From Methanospirillum hungatei (GTDB taxonomy: Archaea > Halobacteriota > Methanomicrobia > Methanomicrobiales > Methanospirillaceae): a stretch of 5,544 nucleotides of DNA. The stretch is from the NCBI GenBank assembly GCA_003251955.1, contig QKDV01000031.1, forward strand, positions 1-5,544, written 5' to 3'. The notes below the pieces were generated by a model. The model saw nothing but the letters and a program-made list of their open reading frames with translations. It was not told the origin of the DNA and did not search any database. How positions within the stretch are numbered: position 1 is the stretch's first letter; every line of letters begins with the position of its first letter. Shown here in pieces: positions 1-4,256 of the stretch. The position numbers were made by a program, and so were the translations under genes.

Positions 1-354
1 ACCTGGCTTTCTGCCCAGAAAGGAAATCTCACACTGGTTGAGGCGGAAGGGGGTGACTATGGATACTATTCGCGTGTTTCTGCATTCACCGGAATCCCGA
101 CACTTCTTGGGTGGCCATTCCACGAATCAATGTGGCGCAACAATACTCCACTTGGATGGTATGGAGAAAGGACAACAGTTGTGCGTAATATCTATGAAGA
201 TTCGTCGTTGTGTGTGAAACTTATGAAGATGTTTCATATTGATCTCCTGTATGTAGGACCAACAGAACAGGAACGGTACAATGTTACCCTCCCTGATACC
301 GGACTCTCACCTGTGTATCATCAGGGTGCGGTTACAATATACGGTCTTGCCTGA
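1..354 (+). CDS. DUF2298 (YYY-type) membrane protein, C-terminal fragment
   Basis: The reading frame is open from the first base to the TGA at 352-354, giving 117 residues of a protein whose N-terminal part lies outside the window. The fragment contains SRVSAFTGIPTLLGWPFHE followed by MWR (about residues 24-45), then RNIYED and a DLLYVGPTE stretch, and ends VTIYGLA. From memory this order (TG-PT-LGW-HE-WR, IY, YVG, IY) matches the C-terminal soluble part of the Chlor_Arch_YYY/DUF2298 family: large multi-pass membrane proteins of archaea and Chloroflexi, suspected to be GT-C-like glycosyltransferases but without a proven reaction. No membrane segment is visible, as expected if they lie in the missing part. 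T-rich sequence at 371-399 could end its transcript. The family call is by motif recognition only; the function is unknown. Confidence 0.75.
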   Translation, partial: TWLSAQKGNLTLVEAEGGDYGYYSRVSAFTGIPTLLGWPFHESMWRNNTPLGWYGERTTVVRNIYEDSSLCVKLMKMFHIDLLYVGPTEQERYNVTLPDTGLSPVYHQGAVTIYGLA

Positions 355-359
355 ATCGG

Positions 360-367
360 TATATTTA
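360..367 (+). promoter_or_regulatory. Candidate archaeal TATA box (distal) for the rpl7ae operon
   Basis: TATATTTA lies 6 bases after the stop of the upstream gene and is the best AT-rich match to an archaeal TATA box in the leader. Use of it would start transcription near 385-392 and give a 5' leader of roughly 110 bases. It is seen by pattern only and competes with the proximal candidate at 405-413. Confidence 0.35.
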
Positions 368-404
368 GCCGATTTTGCTTGTTTCACTCCTCAATTTTTG
401 AAAA

Positions 405-413
405 CCTTTATTG
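405..413 (+). promoter_or_regulatory. Candidate proximal TATA box with purine-rich BRE
   Basis: CCTTTATTG is preceded by TGAAAA (399-404), which resembles a TFB recognition element. Initiation about 25 bases downstream would fall near 430-437 and leave a leader of about 65-70 bases that still contains the whole kink-turn-like hairpin. The match to TTTATATA is imperfect, so either this site or the one at 360-367 could be the real promoter. Confidence 0.35.
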
Positions 414-455
414 ACTCTAATACCATACTTGTATGGCACATTCGTCATGTACTGA

Positions 456-493
456 TGAGTGATGACGGAGAGACCGAAGCTCTCCTGAATGAG
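456..493 (+). promoter_or_regulatory. Kink-turn-like hairpin in the rpl7ae leader, probable L7Ae autoregulatory site
   Basis: GGAGAG (467-472) pairs perfectly with CTCTCC (480-485) around the 7-base loop ACCGAAG. Directly below the stem are a C466/U486 mismatch and then tandem G.A pairs, A465.G487 and G464.A488. A 3-base bulge, GAU (461-463), lies on the 5' side only. This is the kink-turn layout: canonical stem, mismatch, sheared G.A pairs, 3-nt bulge. Below the bulge the lower stem is weak: U460-A489, G459.U490, then A458.G491 and G457.A492. The 3' strand abuts and partly includes the Shine-Dalgarno GAGGTG (491-496). L7Ae binds kink-turns, and translational self-control through a kink-turn in its own leader has been reported in archaea. 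Applying that here is inference. The weak lower stem is the main doubt. Confidence 0.65.
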
Positions 494-496
494 GTG
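491..496 (+). promoter_or_regulatory. Shine-Dalgarno site of rpl7ae
   Basis: GAGGTG lies 4 bases before the ATG at 501 and selects that start over the in-frame ATG at 489, which sits within the 3' side of the leader hairpin and has no comparable site. The first three bases fall in the proposed lower stem of the kink-turn, so protein bound there could hide this site from the ribosome. Confidence 0.8.
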
Positions 497-500
497 TAAT

Positions 501-869
501 ATGGCAAACTACGTTACCTTTGAAGTTTCTGACGAGATTCAGAACAAGGCACTTGAGGCAGTTGAAACGGCCAGAGAGACCGGCAAGATCAAGAAGGGCT
601 CCAACGAGGCCACCAAGGCTGTCGAGCGCGGGATCGCCCAGCTCGTTCTTATTGGTGCCGACGTTGAGCCGGCTGAGATTGTGATGCACCTTGGCCCTCT
701 TTGCGAAGAGAAGAAGGTTCCGTACATCTTCGTCACAAAACAGAACGATATCGGAGCTGCATGTGGGCTCGAGGTCGGCTCTGCTGCTGCTGCCGTCATT
801 AAACCCGGCAAGGCGAAGGAGATCGTAGACGAGATTGCAGGACAGATTGCTGCGCTTAAGGCCGAGTGA
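501..869 (+). CDS. rpl7ae: Large ribosomal subunit protein L7Ae
   Basis: This 122-residue protein is full length for archaeal L7Ae. It binds kink-turn RNA and serves in the 50S subunit; in archaea the same protein is also a core part of box C/D and H/ACA guide RNPs and of RNase P. Visible family marks are the RNA-contact segment [14 protein letters not shown] (31-44), the core [16 protein letters not shown] (49-64), [11 protein letters not shown] (68-78) and the [11 protein letters not shown] loop (90-100), which in this family reads nucleotides of the kink-turn. That loop has Gly where I recall Pro being more usual after LEV. The ATG at 501 is chosen because GAGGTG precedes it and the product begins MANYVTFEV as in relatives; the ATG at 489 would add four residues, MRCN. 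It is the first gene of the operon, followed by rps28e after 5 bases. The kink-turn-like leader suggests feedback by the product itself. Confidence 0.96.
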   Translation: MANYVTFEVSDEIQNKALEAVETARETGKIKKGSNEATKAVERGIAQLVLIGADVEPAEIVMHLGPLCEEKKVPYIFVTKQNDIGAACGLEVGSAAAAVIKPGKAKEIVDEIAGQIAALKAE

Positions 870-874
870 GTCTC

Positions 875-1081
875 ATGTCTGACGCAACGCCCGCCGAAGT
901 GATCGAGGTGATCGGCTCCACGGGTATGCATGGTGAAGCCATGCAGGTCAAGTGCCGGATCCTCGATGGTCCAAATAAGGGACGAATAATTACCAGGAAC
1001 ACGGTTGGCCCCATCCGAGAAGGGGATGTCCTTATGCTCCTCGAGACTGAGCGTGAGGCAAAGAAACTCTCCCGGAGGTGA
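875..1081 (+). CDS. rps28e: Small ribosomal subunit protein S28e
   Basis: This 68-residue protein matches the size and character of archaeal S28e, a small OB-fold protein of the 30S subunit. The stretch [20 protein letters not shown] (3-22), then [21 protein letters not shown] and the C-terminal [21 protein letters not shown] are strongly typical; the EREA-basic tail is the family's C-terminal mark. A GTG at 866 overlaps the rpl7ae stop and would add three residues. The ATG at 875 is preferred because archaeal S28e normally begins just before DDATPAEV-like sequence. No strong Shine-Dalgarno site precedes either start, so translation is probably coupled to rpl7ae, whose stop is only 5 bases away. 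Confidence 0.95.
   Translation: MSDATPAEVIEVIGSTGMHGEAMQVKCRILDGPNKGRIITRNTVGPIREGDVLMLLETEREAKKLSRR
1074..1081 (+). promoter_or_regulatory. Strong Shine-Dalgarno site for rpl24e inside the rps28e stop region
   Basis: GGAGGTGA is a full-strength match to the archaeal anti-Shine-Dalgarno complement and includes the TGA stop of rps28e (1079-1081). It is 8 bases from the ATG at 1090 and 5 bases from an in-frame GTG at 1087. Spacing alone allows both starts. Confidence 0.8.
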
Positions 1082-1089
1082 AAACGGTG

Positions 1090-1278
1090 ATGCAATCACA
1101 CGTTTGTTCGTTTTGTGGTGAGGGTATGGAGCCAGGAACCGGGAAGATGTATGTCCGCAAGGATGGTTCCATCTTCTACTTCTGCAGCACCAAGTGCCAG
1201 AAGAATTACAAACTCAAGCGTATTCCACGCAGAGTTGCCTGGACTGCAGCCGGCCGCAAGGCGATGGGTAAGGAGTAA
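1090..1278 (+). CDS. rpl24e: Large ribosomal subunit protein L24e
   Basis: This 62-residue zinc-ribbon protein of the 50S subunit shows CSFC (Cys6, Cys9) and CSTKC (Cys32, Cys36), the four zinc ligands, with the family phrases [14 protein letters not shown] and [14 protein letters not shown]. The basic tail ends GRKAMGKE. Start choice is slightly open: ATG 1090 gives MQSHVCSFC, while GTG 1087 would add one residue and is better spaced (5 bases) from the GGAGGTGA site. GTG 1078 overlaps that site itself and is unlikely. The gene lies 8 bases after rps28e and 3 bases before ndk, within one operon, and its last codons contain the Shine-Dalgarno AGGAG (1271-1275) for ndk. Confidence 0.95.
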   Translation: MQSHVCSFCGEGMEPGTGKMYVRKDGSIFYFCSTKCQKNYKLKRIPRRVAWTAAGRKAMGKE

Positions 1279-1281
1279 TCA

Positions 1282-1731
1282 ATGGAACAGACGTTCCTGA
1301 TGGTCAAACCTGACGGGGTACAGCGTGGCCTTGTCGGGGAGATCATCTCCCGTTTCGAACGCCGCGGATTCAAACTCGTGGCAGCAAAGTTCGAACGGCT
1401 TCCTGATGCCCGTGTAATGGAACACTATGCAGAGCATGTGGAAAAACCGTTCTTCCCGGGTTTGAAAGCATATATCACCAGTGGACCCTGTTTCCTGATG
1501 GTGTTTTCAGGGAAGAACATCGTAAAGATCAGCAGAGATATGATCGGTGCAACGAATCCTGCCGGGGCTGCTCCCGGAACTATTCGTGGTGATCTGGCTC
1601 TAGAGATCGGAATGAATGTTATCCATGGATCAGATTCGGTAGAGACTGCATCCCGGGAGATAGCGATTCATTTCAAACCTGAAGAACTGGCGTCCTACAC
1701 CCGTATTGACGAGCAGTATCTTTACGAATAA
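1282..1731 (+). CDS. ndk: Nucleoside diphosphate kinase
   Basis: This cytoplasmic enzyme moves the gamma-phosphate from ATP to other nucleoside diphosphates through a phosphohistidine, balancing NTP and dNTP pools. The 149-residue length is normal. Visible marks are [18 protein letters not shown] (4-21, with Lys9), the FF-PGL-Y-TSGP region (57-69), [16 protein letters not shown] (89-104) and the active-site NVIHGSDS with His115. The start at 1282 is 3 bases after rpl24e, with AGGAG (1271-1275) 6 bases before the ATG. In many euryarchaea this gene follows L7Ae-S28e-L24e and is followed by infB (IF2/eIF5B). Here no infB follows; a T-rich terminator and TPR genes do. Confidence 0.97.
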   Translation: MEQTFLMVKPDGVQRGLVGEIISRFERRGFKLVAAKFERLPDARVMEHYAEHVEKPFFPGLKAYITSGPCFLMVFSGKNIVKISRDMIGATNPAGAAPGTIRGDLALEIGMNVIHGSDSVETASREIAIHFKPEELASYTRIDEQYLYE

Positions 1732-1735
1732 CTCC

Positions 1736-1751
1736 TTTTTTGTTTTCTCTT
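1736..1751 (+). terminator. T-rich terminator after ndk
   Basis: Six T, one G, four T and then further pyrimidines start 5 bases after the ndk stop. Archaeal RNA polymerase ends transcription on such U-rich runs without needing a hairpin, and none is evident. It marks the probable end of the ribosomal operon. Confidence 0.65.
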
Positions 1752-1806
1752 ATGGGTCATACTCATATGCGCTGCAGATCTAAATGAGTGAGAGTACCTG
1801 ATATCC

Positions 1807-2568
1807 ATGACATCTTTCCCTTCATCTCCACGAATCTATCGTGTGTTTGTATTAGGCTGGCTGATGTTGCTTTTGTCAGTCCTAATTACCGGCTGTATGA
1901 GTACAGGAGAGTGGAAAGATAAAGGACAGAAAGACTTTCAGAATGGCAAATACTCTGATGCCATATCAGCGTATGATAAGGCAATATCAATAACTCCCAA
2001 TGATAGCGAACTCTATTATCTGAAAGGTCTGTCACTGTACGAGATGGTACGGTACAAAGATGCAATTGATGCGTTTACCGATGCCATCAGACAGAATGAA
2101 AACTATTCTTTGGCCTGGTTCTGGAAGGGTCGTACCAGCTACATGATGGGCGATTATGATGAAGCTGTCAGATCCTTCTTTAAAGCTATTGAGATAGAAC
2201 CGGCAAATACAGAATATTGGTACTATCGTGGGTTGGCACTTTCAAGCCGTGGCCAGTATGATATGGCAATTCAACACTTTGACAAAGCACTGCTTATTGA
2301 TAAGAATAATGAAAAGGTCTGGAGTGCTCGTGGGCTGGCGTATAGTATGAAGAAACAGTATGAACCTGCGCTTTACTCTTATGAACAGGCGATTGTTATC
2401 AATTCCCAGAATGCCGAGACTTGGATCAACAAAGCCTCTGTGCTGAAAGCATTGGGGAGAGAGGCAGAAGCAGAGGTTGCCATAGACAAAGCGAACCTCA
2501 TCTATGAAGAGCAGGAGAAGGATATCAGCAAAAAGATCCCTAAAACTCCTATGCAGTTTTTATCTTAA
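1807..2568 (+). CDS. TPR-repeat lipoprotein (upstream copy)
   Basis: This 253-residue protein has a signal peptide with a hydrophobic core (about 13-29) and a lipobox, VLITGC. Cys30 would be the lipid-carrying residue, placing the mature protein on the outer face of the cytoplasmic membrane. The rest is six TPR units of exactly 34 residues: the aromatic at helix A position falls at W36, Y70, W104, W138, W172 and W206, and most units carry the Y-DAI--F-KAI--P consensus. A short charged tail follows. TPR solenoids bind peptides or partner proteins; the partner is unknown. An in-frame TGA at 1789-1791 makes ATG 1807 the first usual start; its Shine-Dalgarno is weak (TGAT at 1799-1802). The gene is followed by a related copy and looks richer in A+T than the ribosomal genes. 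Tail-anchored or pseudopilus-linked roles cannot be judged. Confidence 0.88.
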   Translation: MTSFPSSPRIYRVFVLGWLMLLLSVLITGCMSTGEWKDKGQKDFQNGKYSDAISAYDKAISITPNDSELYYLKGLSLYEMVRYKDAIDAFTDAIRQNENYSLAWFWKGRTSYMMGDYDEAVRSFFKAIEIEPANTEYWYYRGLALSSRGQYDMAIQHFDKALLIDKNNEKVWSARGLAYSMKKQYEPALYSYEQAIVINSQNAETWINKASVLKALGREAEAEVAIDKANLIYEEQEKDISKKIPKTPMQFLS

Positions 2569-2653
2569 TTATGTCATCTTTCTAGTAGTAGAGGAAGACA
2601 TTTCCCGGCTCTTATCATATCTGTTCATAACTCGTGCCCTCAAGCATGTCAAA

Positions 2654-2659
2654 GGTGAT
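2654..2659 (+). promoter_or_regulatory. Shine-Dalgarno site that fixes a TTG start
   Basis: GGTGAT lies 5 bases before the TTG at 2665 and overlaps the in-frame TGA at 2656-2658 that closes the frame upstream. The pairing strength, spacing and signal peptide together support TTG as the real start of the second TPR gene. Confidence 0.75.
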
Positions 2660-2664
2660 ATCCG

Positions 2665-3390
2665 TTGTATTCACGGGAAATTTTACGAACTCTCTTTCCT
2701 CTGGCCATTCTTTTCCTAATGATCTCTGTTGTGATCTCCGGCTGTGTCGGAACACAGTGGTCTGCATCTGACTGGCTTGAAAAAGGTAATCAGTATGCAA
2801 ATGAAGGTTTGTATAAAAGTGCAGTTGATGCGTACAACCAGTCATTACAACTTGACTCACAGAACGCGAAGGTTCTTACCTATCGCGGGGTTGCCTTTGA
2901 GCACATGGGGAGTTATGATGCTGCAATGCAGGATTTTGAGCAGGCTCTAAGTATTAATCCAAACGAAAGCGGAGCCTGGCAGGGTAAGGCAGCAACATAT
3001 ATTGACACCAATGAGTATCATCAGGCTGTAAAAGCTGCTGACCGTGCGATTGATCTGGCAAAAGCTCCTGATGACAAGATAGAAAATGCGTACCTGCTTC
3101 GTGGATATGCACTGAACAGACTTGAGGATTATGATAACGCACTTCAGGCGTTTGATCTGGCTATCGAGGTCGATCCAAAACGCCTGGATCTCTGGCAGAA
3201 TAAAGCCTATTCACTGACAAAAATGGGCAGGTTTGTTGAAGTACTCAAATGTTATGAGATGATGACTGGGATTGAGCCGAATAATGCTGAGATCTGGAGC
3301 AAGAAAGGAGAGATTCATCTTGCACTTGGGCAGATTAATGAAGCTAATGAGGCATTTACGATAGCAAAGAACCTCATAAAATCAAATTAA
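2665..3390 (+). CDS. TPR-repeat lipoprotein (downstream copy, TTG start)
   Basis: This 241-residue relative of the preceding gene begins at TTG. Starting there yields MYSREILRTL, a positively charged n-region, then a hydrophobic core (11-24) and lipobox VISGC with lipidated Cys27. The next in-frame Met (2719) would leave no charged n-region. TPR units follow with helix-A marks at W37, L71, W105, Y143, W177 and W211. The step is 34 except for 38 between units 3 and 4, where LAKAPDDKIENAY holds four extra residues, a small break in the solenoid. The mature protein is expected on the outer membrane face as a protein-binding scaffold; the partner is unknown. The signal, lipobox and repeat arrangement shared with the upstream copy points to tandem duplication. 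The 96-base gap holds only a weak TATA-like TTATCATA (2612-2619), so co-transcription is possible. T-rich sequence follows. Confidence 0.87.
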   Translation: MYSREILRTLFPLAILFLMISVVISGCVGTQWSASDWLEKGNQYANEGLYKSAVDAYNQSLQLDSQNAKVLTYRGVAFEHMGSYDAAMQDFEQALSINPNESGAWQGKAATYIDTNEYHQAVKAADRAIDLAKAPDDKIENAYLLRGYALNRLEDYDNALQAFDLAIEVDPKRLDLWQNKAYSLTKMGRFVEVLKCYEMMTGIEPNNAEIWSKKGEIHLALGQINEANEAFTIAKNLIKSN

Positions 3391-3430
3391 TTATTTTTGA
3401 TATTCCCTTTTCACCGGTTTTACTTTTCTC
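3391..3430 (+). terminator. T-rich termination region after the TPR genes
   Basis: Runs of five T (3394-3398), four T (3408-3411), four T (3418-3421) and four T (3424-3427) follow the stop at once. They suit archaeal U-tract termination for the + strand genes that converge here on the transporter genes. Confidence 0.5.
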
Positions 3431-3434
3431 TATG

Positions 3435-3470
3435 AAATAAAAGTTGGTCCCTGGAGATCTAACTTTCAAC
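3435..3470 (-). terminator. Weak stem-loop and T-tract ending the ECF operon
   Basis: Read on the - strand just after the ecfT stop, AAAGTT (3466-3461) and AACTTT (3445-3440) can form a 6-bp stem with a 15-base loop, leading directly into a T-rich stretch (TTTTATTT, 3442-3435). The long loop makes the hairpin weak. The T-tract alone may be what ends transcription. Confidence 0.35.
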
Positions 3471-4256
3471 TTATCCAAAATGATGGACAAAGTATGCGAT
3501 GAGAACGAGACCAATGAATATTATGGCCAGCCCATCAATTCGATGGAACTCCAGTTCATGAAAGGGAAGCGTCTTCTTGCTCCGGTATCCCCGAAGATCG
3601 AGTGTAAGGCCAAGAACCTGAGTCTTTGCAAGGGAGTTTGCAACCAGTGGAATAATTATTGGTCGCAGACTCTTTACTTTCCCTATTGCTCCTGTTCCCG
3701 GGTTGTATCCTCTTGATAATTGTGCCTCGTGAATACGGGTAGCTTCAAGCTGAAGGCTCGGGATGAATCTGAGTGCTATCAAAAACATCAGGATGTAATC
3801 AACCGGCATGTGAAATGCGAGAAGTGCTGTTACCAGTTCGCTTGGTTTCGTGGTGACGATGAAGAGATGGAATGAGAGTATCATCACGATGAAGCGGAAC
3901 GTGAAGAGGAGACCAAGACCCAGCCCTCCATCTGTGACCGGGAGCATTCCCCCGATCACCGGGACTGACGCCGGTATCAGAGTAAAATATGTCACTCCTT
4001 CCTGTACAGTCAGGGTAGTGACGAGAAGGAGAAATACTCCGAGCAGGATAAGGAAGGGGATCTGTTTGCTGATCTCACGATACATACCGGATATTGATGC
4101 TCCTATTGCAATGACCAGGATCAGTCCGGCGAGAAAGAGAGCACTTGGAGTAAGCACACTCATGGCAACAATGAGCACGACAATGATCAGTTTCGTCACC
4201 GGGTTGAGCCGATGGAGTATACCGTTTCCCGGAATGTACTGCAGGATCTCAGTCAT
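3471..4256 (-). CDS. ecfT: ECF transporter transmembrane protein EcfT (CbiQ-like)
   Basis: This 261-residue membrane protein links the ATPases of an energy-coupling factor transporter to its substrate-binding S component. An N-terminal SILHRLNP-like segment (GILHRLNPVTKL, 12-23) precedes hydrophobic spans at about 22-52, 65-82, 112-135, 150-165 and 242-258. The two coupling helices carry the family's X-R-G signatures: SRG (181-183, in EAQLSRGYNPG) and LRG (221-223, in LDLRGYRS). Family members often have ARG, so Ser and Leu are mild variants. The conserved LIALRFIP (159-166) is present. The start overlaps the ATPase stop as ATGA (4256-4253), so translation is coupled. The substrate cannot be told: cobalt or nickel (CbiQ), biotin, thiamine or other vitamins are possible, and no S component lies in view. 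It is last in its operon and converges with the TPR genes. Confidence 0.9.
   Translation of the reverse strand: MTEILQYIPGNGILHRLNPVTKLIIVVLIVAMSVLTPSALFLAGLILVIAIGASISGMYREISKQIPFLILLGVFLLLVTTLTVQEGVTYFTLIPASVPVIGGMLPVTDGGLGLGLLFTFRFIVMILSFHLFIVTTKPSELVTALLAFHMPVDYILMFLIALRFIPSLQLEATRIHEAQLSRGYNPGTGAIGKVKSLRPIIIPLVANSLAKTQVLGLTLDLRGYRSKKTLPFHELEFHRIDGLAIIFIGLVLIAYFVHHFG

Noticed and set aside
452..480. Hammerhead ribozyme core, suggested by CTGATGAG followed by CGAAG
   Set aside because: The second core strand should read GAAA next to the stem II closing pair, but here it is GAAG inside a hairpin loop; no stem I or III with a cleavage site fits. The kink-turn reading explains the same bases better.
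459..488. Free-standing box C/D guide RNA (GTGATGA and CTGA boxes)
   Set aside because: The distance between the boxes is only about 19 bases and is taken up by a perfect stem-loop, with no D' and C' boxes or guide segments; a leader element of rpl7ae is more likely.
539..1099. A 186-residue open frame on the - strand across rpl7ae and rps28e
   Set aside because: It is opposite two clear ribosomal genes, has no recognisable family or start signal, and follows the codon pattern of the + strand genes.
1784..1801. A five-codon upstream reading frame (MSEST) before the first TPR gene
   Set aside because: It is short enough to arise by chance, has no ribosome binding site, and the transcript start is unknown.
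2504..2719. A 71-residue + strand frame bridging the two TPR genes, possibly a remnant or frameshift link
   Set aside because: Its sequence does not continue TPR consensus from the first gene, and both TPR genes have complete signals and stops of their own.
3444..3716. A 90-residue + strand open frame starting in the convergent intergenic region
   Set aside because: Most of it is antisense to the ecfT C-terminus, it has no Shine-Dalgarno site, and it resembles no known protein.
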